Below are positions 36,800 through 45,635 of a stretch of DNA of 59,602 nucleotides, piece by piece. The notes beneath the pieces were generated by a model. It was not told the origin of the DNA. It saw only the letters and a program-made list of their open reading frames with translations, and did no database searches. Source of the stretch: Gloeomargarita sp. SRBZ-1_bins_9 (GTDB lineage: Bacteria > Cyanobacteriota > Cyanobacteriia > Gloeomargaritales > Gloeomargaritaceae); NCBI GenBank assembly GCA_039794565.1, contig JAUQVX010000007.1, positions 1 through 59,602 on the forward strand, written 5' to 3'. Position 1 is the stretch's first letter. The number at the start of each line of letters is the position of its first letter. The translations under genes and the position numbers were made by a program.

Positions 36800-37090
36800 A
36801 TGTTACACCGCAAGCTTTACCAGCTCTGTTGTGATGGTCGCGAAGTGTGGGTCTATCTCAAGGACCAGCAACGCATGATCGAGCGGGCTCGCATTGTGGA
36901 TATTGAGGGGGACTTGGTCACTCTCCGCTACGAAACGGAGGAAGAGGACGAAATTTGCTCCTGGGAAGAGATGGTGCGCATTGACAGCATCGGTTCCATT
37001 ACCCAAAAGATCGCCTCCGTTCCTCGGGGCAACCTAGAACCCCTAGTCTCGGACGAGTGCCCGGAGGCGGAACAAATCCGGGAGGACTAG
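36800..37090 (+). CDS. Small conserved cyanobacterial protein (DUF6679-like)
   Basis: A 96-residue soluble, acidic protein: MLHRKLYQLCCDGREVWVYL, then DIEGDLVTLRYETEEEDEICSWEE. I recall this as a family widespread in cyanobacteria under DUF6679; function unknown. The beta-rich central region with EGDLVTLRY looks like a small barrel. The ATG at 36800 has GAGGAG 9 bases upstream; the frame opens earlier at 36743, but that part would lie across the hairpin. The last 4 bp overlap the convergent DUF1995 gene. Confidence 0.72.
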   Translation: MLHRKLYQLCCDGREVWVYLKDQQRMIERARIVDIEGDLVTLRYETEEEDEICSWEEMVRIDSIGSITQKIASVPRGNLEPLVSDECPEAEQIRED

Positions 37091-37755
37091 GCCCGCAGCG
37101 CCCGCCACAGCCGTTCCAAACCCCGCCAAAAACCACCTCTAGGGGGATGCAGTAACCGCTCCAGGGTCTCGGGGTCTGGATTGGTGGCTGTCTCCCCGAC
37201 AGCTTGGTAATCGCCTTCCAGGGTTTCCCGCCAGACCTGCCAGGGGTCGGGGTAGCGGCGTAAAACAGCTCCCCCCTCTACCGGACGCAGGTGATAGGCG
37301 GTCACCAGGGTTTGGAGGAATTCCCGACGCAACCGGCGACCCGCATAGCCAATGCCCACGGTAGCCGCATCCTCCAGGCGGGGGTTGAGCAGAATCACAG
37401 GGCAGGGGGCCGTTTCCACCAGTAGCCGCACCTCGGTTACCGCCGCCGGGTCGGGAGCAATGACAACCACGCCCTGGTCGGTGGGGTGATGGGGTTCCCG
37501 CAGGGTTTCCAAGCGCCAAGGCACCTCCCCCCAATCCCGCCGCGCCAAGGCCGCTGCCCCCGCATCGGGAAACACCACCCGGCCATGCTCCCCCCATGCC
37601 TCAAACGCCTGCATGAAGGCCCATCCCAGCGCCATCGGTTTAACCTCCGGCAGCCACAGCTCCACCAGTAAACGGGTTTCACCGGCAGCTATTGCTTGTT
37701 GGGCCGCCCTTTGGGCTTGAGCAATGGCCTCTGGCAGGGTTTGCGGCAGGGTCAT
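37087..37755 (-). CDS. DUF1995 family protein (LPA3-like)
   Basis: A 222-residue protein with the DUF1995 pattern: LPQTLPEAIAQAQRAAQQAI, RLLVELWLPEVKP, VVVIAPDPAAVTEVRLL, PVILLNPRLEDAATVGIGYAGR and YHLRPVEGGAVLRRYPDPWQVW. Plant members of this family (LPA3) help accumulate photosystem II, so a photosynthesis-related role is plausible but unproven here. The ATG at 37755 is favoured over 37782. Confidence 0.82.
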   Translation of the reverse strand: MTLPQTLPEAIAQAQRAAQQAIAAGETRLLVELWLPEVKPMALGWAFMQAFEAWGEHGRVVFPDAGAAALARRDWGEVPWRLETLREPHHPTDQGVVVIAPDPAAVTEVRLLVETAPCPVILLNPRLEDAATVGIGYAGRRLRREFLQTLVTAYHLRPVEGGAVLRRYPDPWQVWRETLEGDYQAVGETATNPDPETLERLLHPPRGGFWRGLERLWRALRA

Positions 37756-37832
37756 CGGGTGGTCATCCCCCAAAAACGTCATCTATATTATGAGAAATTA
37801 TGGGGAAAAATGCAGGCGGTGGGCAGATTGCC

Positions 37833-38672
37833 ATGGTCAACTTTTGGCTTGGGCTGCTGGTTAGTTTCGCGGGAATCATCTGGTTATGGCAGCACTACCG
37901 GCGCGTCCATTCCCAGTGGCAAAAACGTGCCCAACAAGCAGAACAAACCCTCCAGGAGGTACAACGGGAACTGACAGCAGTTGTCCAGCAGTATCAGGCA
38001 GCAACCCAAAACCTACAGGAACTGGAACACGACCATCAGCTAGCCCTCGTCCGCATCCAAGCCCTAGAGACGGAAAATCAAAAACTAGAACGGGAAAGTC
38101 AACACTATCAACAGCAGGTGCAACATCTGGAACAGAACTGCCAACAGTTACACAATCAGCTCAATCAAATCCAGCATAACTATCAAGATGCACTCAATTA
38201 TGTCAAGCAGTTAGAGCAGGAAACGGAACAATGGCAGGAGCAAGTGGATCAACTGTTAGAATATGTCGGCAATGGAAAGATTAACCAGCGATTAGAAGTG
38301 TCACCTTCTATTCATCAAATTCCCCATTTCACTGTCATTTTTAAGAGAACAGAGTCGGACCTATATCCTGACGAAATCTACGATACTATCTTGAGTGTTC
38401 TGAAAACCCACATGGATAGTTTGCCCGATGATTACCGTCGTCGCCACCACATTTTACGGGACATTTTGGCATGTAATTCCTTCTCTGGTAACCGGGATAG
38501 ATTTCAGCAAGAAATTAAGTCACTGTTTACCAGCTATCAAGGTAAGACAGAACGACTGGTTCGCGATTTGGGTGTCCTGGGTTTTGAATTTTTAGATAGC
38601 CCGAACCATTACAAAATTAAATGGCGCGGGGATGATCGTTACATTTTTTTCCTTCGCCAAAACCCCGAGTGA
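37833..38672 (+). CDS. Membrane-anchored coiled-coil protein, frameshifted near its C terminus
   Basis: An unrecognised protein. One transmembrane helix lies at the N terminus (MVNFWLGLLVSFAGIIWLW), then a long Gln/Glu-rich coiled coil to about residue 145, then a globular domain with TVIFKRTESDLYPDEIYD. The frame stops at 38672. If one T is removed from the T7 run at 38644-38650, translation continues through FAKTP and [18 protein letters not shown] to a stop at 38724, a very natural ending. So the true gene is probably 18 codons longer. The ATG at 37833 is favoured over 37800 because a TATATT at 37784-37789 would put the mRNA start near 37796. The DNA is AT-richer than the neighbours, hinting at transfer. 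Confidence 0.7.
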   Translation: MVNFWLGLLVSFAGIIWLWQHYRRVHSQWQKRAQQAEQTLQEVQRELTAVVQQYQAATQNLQELEHDHQLALVRIQALETENQKLERESQHYQQQVQHLEQNCQQLHNQLNQIQHNYQDALNYVKQLEQETEQWQEQVDQLLEYVGNGKINQRLEVSPSIHQIPHFTVIFKRTESDLYPDEIYDTILSVLKTHMDSLPDDYRRRHHILRDILACNSFSGNRDRFQQEIKSLFTSYQGKTERLVRDLGVLGFEFLDSPNHYKIKWRGDDRYIFFLRQNPE

Positions 38673-38812
38673 CTACCGCGCCGGTGCCAATATTGCCCGT
38701 GATTTGATTCGCCTCCTGTTTTGAAAGGGCTGGCTGGCACCGATGTCGTCGTATTTTAGTGGATCGTCTCCCGCTACGATGGAGAATAGGGAGGTCAAGT
38801 GGGAGCAACCCA

Positions 38813-40072
38813 ATGGCACAGCGGGCGCGAAAGGTGGTGTTGGCCTACTCAGGGGGGGTCGATACCACAGTCTGTATTCCCTACTTACGGCAGGAGTGGG
38901 GAGTAGAGGAGGTGATCGCTTTGGCGGTAGATGTGGGTCAAGGCATCACCTTGGATATGGCAGACATCCCGGAGCTGGAAATCCGTCGCCAACACCAGCT
39001 GGAGGCCATTCGCCACAAAGCCCTGACCGCCGGCGCCAGCGTGGCCCTGGTGAAGGACGCCCGGGAAACCTTTGTGCGGGACTATGCTATACCGGCGATA
39101 CAGGCCAATGCGATCTACGAAAAGCGTTACCCCCTGATGACTGCTTTGGCCCGGCCGCTGATAGCTCAGTTGTTGGTGGAGGTGGCAGCGGAATACGGGG
39201 CCGATGCGGTAGCCCATGGTTGCACGGGCAAGGGCAATGACCAGGTGCGGTTTGATGTGGCTATTGCGGCGCTGAATCCCCGGCTTAAGGTGCTGGCGCC
39301 GGCGCGGGAGTGGGGCATGAGCCGAGAGGAGACGATGGCCTACGGGGAGCGCTGCGGCCTAAGTTTTCCGGTGAAAAAGTCGTCCCCCTATAGCATTGAC
39401 AGCAATTTGCTGGGGCAGAGTATTGAAGCCGGACCCCTGGAGGACCCCTGGCTGGAACCACCAGAGGAGATTTACACCCTGACGCGCTCGGTAGCCCAGG
39501 CACCCCCCCTGCCGGAATACATCACGGTGGAGTTTGTGGAGGGGCAGCCAGTGGGCTTGAACGAGGAACGACTACCGCCGGTGGATCTGTTCACCCAACT
39601 GAATTTTCTGGCGGGGCGGCACGGGGTGGGCCGGATTGACATGATAGAAAATCGGCTGGTGGGGATCAAATCCCGGGAGGTGTACGAAGCGCCGGGGCTG
39701 ACGGTGTTGCTCACGGCCCACCAGGCCCTGGAAAGTCTTACCCTGACGCGGGAGGTCCTCCACTACAAGTACGGGATTGAGCAGACCTACGCCGAACTGG
39801 TCTACAACGGGCTGTGGTTTAGTCCCCTGAAGTCCGCGTTGGATGCCTTTATCCGGGAGACGCAAAAGCGGGTGACGGGAACCATCCGGCTGCGGCTGCA
39901 CAAGGGCACGGCTACGGTGGTGGGCTGGCAATCCCCCTACTCCCTGTATGACCCGGATTTGGCGACCTACACCGATAGCGACCGGTTTGACCATCGGGCG
40001 GCGGAGGGGTTCATTTATGTATGGGGGTTGCCGCTGCGGGTCTGGGCGCAGGTGGGGCAGAAAAACGCCTAA
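38813..40072 (+). CDS. argG: Argininosuccinate synthase
   Basis: Joins citrulline and aspartate using ATP in arginine synthesis. The 419-residue protein has the PP-loop [32 protein letters not shown], and [18 protein letters not shown]. In place of the more usual DTSV the loop reads DTTV. The ATG at 38813 (MAQRARKVV) is chosen over 38759, since the longer N terminus has no family counterpart. Confidence 0.97.
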   Translation: MAQRARKVVLAYSGGVDTTVCIPYLRQEWGVEEVIALAVDVGQGITLDMADIPELEIRRQHQLEAIRHKALTAGASVALVKDARETFVRDYAIPAIQANAIYEKRYPLMTALARPLIAQLLVEVAAEYGADAVAHGCTGKGNDQVRFDVAIAALNPRLKVLAPAREWGMSREETMAYGERCGLSFPVKKSSPYSIDSNLLGQSIEAGPLEDPWLEPPEEIYTLTRSVAQAPPLPEYITVEFVEGQPVGLNEERLPPVDLFTQLNFLAGRHGVGRIDMIENRLVGIKSREVYEAPGLTVLLTAHQALESLTLTREVLHYKYGIEQTYAELVYNGLWFSPLKSALDAFIRETQKRVTGTIRLRLHKGTATVVGWQSPYSLYDPDLATYTDSDRFDHRAAEGFIYVWGLPLRVWAQVGQKNA

Positions 40073-40103
40073 CCTGTCCTAAGGTGGGAAGTGAGCATGG
40101 CGG

Positions 40104-41381
40104 ATGAAGGGAAAAACCCGCACCTACCATGACCCGGTACACGGGGCCATCACGCTGGATGGGCAGGACCCGGTGGAGGCCTTGCTCATTCGCCTGATTG
40201 ATACGCCGGCGTTTCAACGGTTGCGGCGCTTGCGCCAGTTGGGGGCGGCCAGTTTGACGTTTCACGGGGCGGAGGGGTCTCGGTTTACCCATTCGTTGGG
40301 GGTGCTGTGGGTGGCCCGCCGGGTGTTTGACCGGTTGCAAAACCTTTACCCGGAGTTGCGACCCCACCGGGCGGTGGTGTTGGTGGCGGCGTTGTGTCAC
40401 GACCTGGGGCACGGTCCCTACAGCCACACGGGGGAAGAGATGTTTCATTATCACCATGAACGGTGGACGCAGCGGATTCTGGAGCAGGACCCCACCATTC
40501 GGGGGCTTTTGCAGGATTTTGACCCCCTGCTGCTGCCCCAGGTGTTGCAGGTCTATCGCCGGGAGTATCCGTTGCCGTTTGTGGGGCAATGGGTGTCGGG
40601 GCAACTGGACTGCGACCGGTTGGATTACCTGATGCGGGATAGTTATCTCACGGGGGCAGCCTACGGGCGCTTGGATTTGGACCGGATTCTGGCGGCGATT
40701 GATTACGACCCCACCAGCGGCGACCTGGTGGTGCACCGCAAGGGACTGGCAGCGATTGAGCATTACTTGGTGGTGCGCTATTTCATGTATGTCCAGGTGT
40801 ATAACCACCGTAAGAATGTGGCAGCTACCTGGATGCTCTGCCGGTTGCTGGACCGCGCTAAACAAAACCCCGACGGCCTGTTTTGTGACCCGACGATGCG
40901 CCGCTGGTTGACCCAGCCGATTGACACCCTGATGCTCTCGGATTATTTGGCCGCCGATGACGATGTGCTGAACTACCATTTCCATCGCTGGACGGAGGCC
41001 CCAGACCCGGTGGTGGCGGATTTGTGCCGACGCTTTTTACAGCGCGATTTGTTCAAGATCGTGGAGGTGACCCGCTGGAGTGAACCCCAACGTCAGGAGC
41101 TGTTAACTGCTGTGCAGCAGGCGGTGCGGCAAAGGGGGTGGGAGGCGGCCTACTACTGTGGGTTGCACTGCCGTTCCATTCGTGGCTATACGCTCTATCA
41201 AAAAGGGATTCGGCTGCAGACGGATGAGGGGGTGCGGGAAATTAATGAGCTGTCGCCGTTGGTGCAGGTTTTGAGCGATGCCCACACCCGCGCCTGGTTG
41301 ATCTATCCCCGGGAGGTGGCCGAGACGGTCAACGCTTGGCTGCAGCAGCAGACCCCAGCAGCGGTACCGGTTGAGGGATAA
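40104..41381 (+). CDS. HD-domain phosphohydrolase (SAMHD1/dGTPase-like)
   Basis: A 425-residue protein of the HD superfamily. The opening YHDPVHGAITLD and FQRLRRLRQLG, RFTHSLGVLWVARRV, AALCHDLGHGPYSH and later LDCDRLDYLMRDSYLTG supply the metal-binding His and Asp residues of the SAMHD1-like subgroup. Members hydrolyse dNTPs or related nucleotides; the substrate here is unknown. It stands between argG and upp, all in one direction with short gaps. Confidence 0.85.
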   Translation: MKGKTRTYHDPVHGAITLDGQDPVEALLIRLIDTPAFQRLRRLRQLGAASLTFHGAEGSRFTHSLGVLWVARRVFDRLQNLYPELRPHRAVVLVAALCHDLGHGPYSHTGEEMFHYHHERWTQRILEQDPTIRGLLQDFDPLLLPQVLQVYRREYPLPFVGQWVSGQLDCDRLDYLMRDSYLTGAAYGRLDLDRILAAIDYDPTSGDLVVHRKGLAAIEHYLVVRYFMYVQVYNHRKNVAATWMLCRLLDRAKQNPDGLFCDPTMRRWLTQPIDTLMLSDYLAADDDVLNYHFHRWTEAPDPVVADLCRRFLQRDLFKIVEVTRWSEPQRQELLTAVQQAVRQRGWEAAYYCGLHCRSIRGYTLYQKGIRLQTDEGVREINELSPLVQVLSDAHTRAWLIYPREVAETVNAWLQQQTPAAVPVEG

Positions 41382-41408
41382 TAGGTAGGACGTTGGCGCG
41401 ATGTACCG

Positions 41409-42065
41409 GTGGCAGTCCAAGGAACGGTCTATGTGCTCTCCCATCCCCTGATCCAGCACGGGTTGGGGGTGGTACGGGATAGACACACGCCCAATGCCCT
41501 GTTTCGCTCGACCCTGGTGGAGCTGGGGCAGTGGTTGACCTACGAGGCGATCCGGCGGGATTGGTTGCCTTTGACCACGGCGACGGTGGAAACGCCCCTG
41601 GCGCCGGCAACGGTCCAATGGGTGGATGGGAGGGTGCCGGTGGTGCTGGTGCCCATCCTGCGGGCGGGATTGACGCTGGTCGAGGGCGCCCAACGGCTGT
41701 TGCCCCTGGCGCGGGTGTATCACCTGGGGGTGGTGCGGGATGAACATACCCTGACCCCGACGGTGTACTTGAATAGCTTGCCGGCGCAGTTGGACTCCCA
41801 AACGCGGGTGCTGGTGCTAGACCCAATGCTGGCGACCGGCGGCACGGCCATGGCGGCTCTCACGGCCCTGGTGGAACGGGGGGCGCAACCAGCCTACATC
41901 CGTCTGGTCGCGGTGATTGCGGCACCGCCGGCCCTGCAAAAAATCACTGCCCAATATCCCCAGGTGCAGATTTACACCGCCAGTGTGGACCCGACGTTGG
42001 ATGAGCGGGGGTTTATCGTGCCGGGATTGGGGGATGCTGGTGACCGGAGTTTTGGAACGGGGTAA
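41409..42065 (+). CDS. upp: Uracil phosphoribosyltransferase
   Basis: Salvages uracil to UMP using PRPP. The 218-residue protein has VLSHPLIQHGLGVVRD, VPILRAGLTLVEGAQ, and the PRPP-binding LVLDPMLATGGTAMAAL, then GLGDAGDRSFGT at the C terminus. The GTG start at 41409 gives MAVQGTVYVLSHP. It is followed 29 bp downstream by a small membrane-protein gene. Confidence 0.95.
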   Translation: MAVQGTVYVLSHPLIQHGLGVVRDRHTPNALFRSTLVELGQWLTYEAIRRDWLPLTTATVETPLAPATVQWVDGRVPVVLVPILRAGLTLVEGAQRLLPLARVYHLGVVRDEHTLTPTVYLNSLPAQLDSQTRVLVLDPMLATGGTAMAALTALVERGAQPAYIRLVAVIAAPPALQKITAQYPQVQIYTASVDPTLDERGFIVPGLGDAGDRSFGTG

Positions 42066-42094
42066 ACTGAAGGTAGGGCTGGGAGCACAAACGC

Positions 42095-42367
42095 ATGGAA
42101 TCTCGTGGGGACGGCTTTGGTAAGGGGTTATTGTTGGGAACGTTGCTGGGGGGTGTGGTGGGTGGCATCGTCGGGGTGATCCTGGCCAACCGCTTGAGTA
42201 GCCCTTCGCCGACCAAGACGGTCAAAGCGCCCCCCAATGGCAACAACTTGCGCCAGAATTTGGAGGAAAAAATTAACCAGCTCAACGAGACGATTGACCA
42301 GGTGCGGGACCAGTTGGCCCAGGCCAGTGCTGCAGCCCATGAGCCGTTGCCGGAACGGTCCCCATGA
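42095..42367 (+). CDS. Small membrane-anchored protein with C-terminal coiled coil
   Basis: A 90-residue protein with one glycine-rich hydrophobic helix ([26 protein letters not shown] in part, about residues 9-34) and a soluble tail with a short coiled coil ([19 protein letters not shown]). It resembles YtxH-like small membrane proteins found in many cyanobacteria; no function is known to me. The stop overlaps the aroA ATG as ATGA, so it is coupled to aroA. Confidence 0.65.
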   Translation: MESRGDGFGKGLLLGTLLGGVVGGIVGVILANRLSSPSPTKTVKAPPNGNNLRQNLEEKINQLNETIDQVRDQLAQASAAAHEPLPERSP

Positions 42368-43686
42368 GCCTTTTGCGCTTCACGGCTAACGGTGTCGTTA
42401 TTGGTCCCGTTGCGGGAGCCAGCCTGCGGGGACAGGTGCAGGTGCCAGGGGATAAATCCATTTCCCACCGCGCCTTGATCCTGGGGTGTCTGGCGGTGGG
42501 GACGACGGTGATCGAAGGTATCCTGCCGGCAGCGGACCCCCAGAGTACAGCCCAGTGTTTGCGGGCGTTAGGACACCACATTGCGCCGCTGCAGCCCCAG
42601 GGGGTGGAGGTGACGCCGGGGGATTGGCAGGAGCCGGACCAGGTGCTGGACTGCGGCAATTCGGGGACGACCATGCGTCTACTGGCAGGGGTGCTGGCGG
42701 GCCGGGTAGACCAGTTTTTTGTGCTCACGGGGGACGCGTCCCTACGCCGCCGGCCCATGCAACGGGTGGTGACTCCTTTGCGCCAGATGGGGGCTGTGAT
42801 CGATGGCCGCCAGAAGGGGTCACGGGCGCCTTTAGCCATCCGGGGTCAGGAACTTCAGGCCATTCACTACACCAGTCCGGTGGCGTCGGCCCAGGTGAAA
42901 TCGGCCATTTTGCTGGCGGGGTTGACCGGTGAGGGGGTGACCCGGGTGCAAGAACCGTACCCTTCCCGGGACCACACGGAACGGATGCTGCGGGCCTTTG
43001 GGGCGGACATCGCCTGGGACCAGGGGGTGGTGGAACTGCGGGGGGGCGCTCCCTTGCGGGGACAACGGGTGGTGGTGCCGGGGGACATTAGTTCGGCGGC
43101 GTTTTGGCTGGTGGCGGGCGCCATTACCCCCGGGGCGGATATTCTTTTGACCAATGTGGGTGTCAATCCCACCCGCACCGGTGTTTTGGAGGTGCTCCAG
43201 GCGATGGGGGCGCGGGTCGAGGTGACCAATTGGCGGGAAAGTGCCGGCGAACCTCTGGCGGATATCTGGGTGCAGCACAGTCCCTTGCGGGGGGTAACGA
43301 TAGAGGGGGCCTTGATTCCCCGGCTGATTGACGAAATTCCCATCCTGACGGTGGCGGCGGCTCTGGCCCAAGGAAAAACGGTGATCCGGGACGCGGCGGA
43401 GTTGCGGGTGAAAGAAAGTGACCGGTTGACGGCCATGGCCACCCAATTGACCCGCTTGGGGGTGCAGGTGGAGGAATACCCGGACGGTTTGACCATCTAC
43501 GGAGCCGAAAAACCCCTGGTGGGGGCGGAGCTGCACACCTACGACGACCACCGGATTGCCATGGCCCTGGCGATTGCCGCCTTGAATGCCCAAGGCCCGT
43601 CCTACCTGGCCCCTGCCGACTGTGTGGCCATTTCCTATCCGGAGTTTTGGGACACGCTCCAGCACCTGTACCGGTCTAGTCCTTGA
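42364..43686 (+). CDS. aroA: 3-phosphoshikimate 1-carboxyvinyltransferase (EPSP synthase)
   Basis: Makes EPSP from shikimate-3-phosphate and PEP on the route to chorismate. The 440-residue protein has [48 protein letters not shown], and the late [10 protein letters not shown] and [13 protein letters not shown]. The motif NSGTTMRLL carries an ordinary Gly and Pro context of the glyphosate-site region, with no diagnostic change that I can see. Its 3' end overlaps the convergent receiver-kinase gene by 11 bp. Confidence 0.97.
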   Translation: MSLLRFTANGVVIGPVAGASLRGQVQVPGDKSISHRALILGCLAVGTTVIEGILPAADPQSTAQCLRALGHHIAPLQPQGVEVTPGDWQEPDQVLDCGNSGTTMRLLAGVLAGRVDQFFVLTGDASLRRRPMQRVVTPLRQMGAVIDGRQKGSRAPLAIRGQELQAIHYTSPVASAQVKSAILLAGLTGEGVTRVQEPYPSRDHTERMLRAFGADIAWDQGVVELRGGAPLRGQRVVVPGDISSAAFWLVAGAITPGADILLTNVGVNPTRTGVLEVLQAMGARVEVTNWRESAGEPLADIWVQHSPLRGVTIEGALIPRLIDEIPILTVAAALAQGKTVIRDAAELRVKESDRLTAMATQLTRLGVQVEEYPDGLTIYGAEKPLVGAELHTYDDHRIAMALAIAALNAQGPSYLAPADCVAISYPEFWDTLQHLYRSSP

Positions 43687-44901
43687 GGGGCAACACCAGG
43701 GATTCCAGTTTGTGTAGGTCCCGCAGGGCGTCGGCAGCAGATGGATAGCGGTCCTGGGGACGGTAGCGGGTCATGGTCCATAGCACCGCCAGCAAGGGGC
43801 CATGGTCGGGTGTGCGCCAGGGGGTTAAATTCAGGTCGCCGGTATGAATATCCCAGGGTAGATCCGTGGGCGGTAACCCTGTGAGGGCCTGCAACGCCAC
43901 CATGCCGAGGGCGTATAAGTCACTGTTGTACTCGGGGTAGCCGAGCAGTTGTTCTAGGGGGGCATAGCCGCGGGTGCCAACGGGGGAGCTGGTGACATAG
44001 GCATCTACTTGTTGGGGTGACAGGTCCTTGACCGCGCCAAAGTCAATCAAGAAGTAGTGGTCGCTGGCATCGGCATAAATGATGTTGTCGGGTTTGATGT
44101 CCCGGTGGATGACACCGTGGCGATGGATGAACTTGAGGGTTTTCAGCAGGTTTTTGAGCAGGCGAAGGACCTGGGTTGGCCGTCGGCAAAACGCTCCCGC
44201 AAAGTTGGCCCGGCAATAAATTCTTCCACCAAATAAAAATTGCCTTCCTGTTCAAAATAGGCCAGTAAGCGGGGAATGCGCTTGTAGTGTCCCAGCCGCT
44301 CGAGAACCTGGGCTTCCCAGTGAAATAACTGCCGGATGCGCTCCAGTTTCTGGGGGTCGCCGGGGGGCACCGAGAGTAATTTCTTTACCACGCACAGGGG
44401 CTGACCGGGCCGGTGCCAATCCTGGGCCAGATAGGTGCGGCTAAAACCCCCTTGCCCCAGGGGGCGCAGAATTTCGTAACGTCCCCCCAGAAGCGAGGGG
44501 TTAAGTGAGCGCTGTGCCCGGATGCTCCGCACCGTCGCCAGTTGAGCCGCTACCCGCGCCGCCACCACTGGTAAGTTCAAGGGTTTGGTGATGTAGTCGT
44601 TGGCGCCTGCCCGCAGGGCCGTAATCACGTCATTGCTGGACTCTCGCCCCGTCACCATGATGACCGGCAAAACCCCCGGCGGATAGCTCTGGCGAATCCG
44701 TCTCAGTAACTCTAACCCCGTCATCCCCGGCAGCAGCCAGTCCAGCAGCACCAGGTCCCAGGCTTGGGCTTGTAGCCGTCCTAAGGCAGTAGCGGGATCA
44801 CCCACCGTCTCTACCCGGTAACCGCCCTGCTGGGTGAGAAATTTCTGGAGGAGCTTACGGGTCAGGGGGTCATCATCCACCACCAATAGCGCTGCTGTCA
44901 T
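43676..44901 (-). pseudogene. Receiver domain fused to Ser/Thr protein kinase, broken by a -1 frameshift
   Basis: The first part (44143-44901) is a CheY-like receiver: Asp9-Asp10-Asp11, phospho-acceptor Asp54, Thr84 and Lys106. A eukaryotic-type kinase follows, with GQGGFS as glycine-rich loop and VVKKL as the Lys. The frame stops at 44143 after ADGQPRSFACSKTC. Adding one C to the C3 run at 44173-44175 (minus strand) gives ADGQPQVLRLLKNLL and then HRHGVIHRDIKPDNI, joining the second part (43676-44172) with LIDFGAVKDL and GTRGYAPLEQ. All key kinase residues are thus present, split over two frames. Total about 409 codons. Probably a recent loss or base-call error; programmed shifting is a remote option. 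Confidence 0.82.
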
Positions 44902-44975
44902 GGGCCTGCCCCAAAAGCTAGTTGCTAGGCCCATCTTAAAGAGTTGCTCCAGCTAGAGGGTCAAGTCCCGCTAGG

Positions 44976-45626
44976 ATGAAAAACATGGATTGGGCGCAGG
45001 TGGTGCAACAGGTAAAAACGGCAGCGTCGCCGGAGGCGTTGGTGGCAGCGGTGCAGGTGGTCGCCGATTGGCCGGAGCCGTCTCAGGCGATTCCTTTGTT
45101 GATCGAGGCCCTGGGGTACAACAATCCGGCGGTGGCCCAGGTGGCGATGGCTGCGCTCCAACGGTGGGGACGGCAGGCGGTGCCGGAATTGCTAGCGCGG
45201 TTGGATGGCTATAACTACGGGGCTAGGGCCTATGGGGTGCGGGTGCTGGCCCACATCGGCGACCCCCGGGCGTTGTCAGTTCTGGAAACGGCAGCCCGCC
45301 AGGACTTTGCCCCCAGTGTGCGCCGCGCCGCCATTCGGGGTCTGGGCAACCTCCAGTGGTCGCAGCTGCCTAACCCGGAACCCCCCCAACGGCAGGTGGC
45401 CCAGACGCTGGTTGACTTGAGCCGGGATGGGGACTGGGGGATTCGTTATGCGGTGGTGGTCGCCTGGGAACTATGGCAGCAACGGGGCTTGCCAGGGTTT
45501 CTCCAACCCCAGATGGTCACCTTACTCCAGCAGTTGAGCCAGGACGAGGACCTGGTGGTGCAAGCCCGCGCCCAGTGGTTTCTGCAAAGGTTAGATAAGT
45601 ACGTTACCATGCCAAAGGAAGTCTGA
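44976..45626 (+). CDS. cpcF: Phycocyanobilin lyase subunit, CpcF type
   Basis: HEAT-repeat protein of 216 residues. With CpcE, CpcF-type subunits attach or remove phycocyanobilin at Cys84 of the phycocyanin alpha subunit. The blocks IPLLIEALGYNNPAVAQVAM, LDGYNYGARAYGVRVLA and FAPSVRRAAIRGLGNLQW are those I associate with CpcF rather than CpcE or NblB. Its usual partner cpcE is not in the window, and the gene is separated from the linker gene by 29 kb. It is followed 9 bp later by the mrp gene. An NblB-like or other E/F-type lyase is the alternative. Confidence 0.75.
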   Translation: MKNMDWAQVVQQVKTAASPEALVAAVQVVADWPEPSQAIPLLIEALGYNNPAVAQVAMAALQRWGRQAVPELLARLDGYNYGARAYGVRVLAHIGDPRALSVLETAARQDFAPSVRRAAIRGLGNLQWSQLPNPEPPQRQVAQTLVDLSRDGDWGIRYAVVVAWELWQQRGLPGFLQPQMVTLLQQLSQDEDLVVQARAQWFLQRLDKYVTMPKEV

Positions 45627-45635
45627 GAGAGGCCC

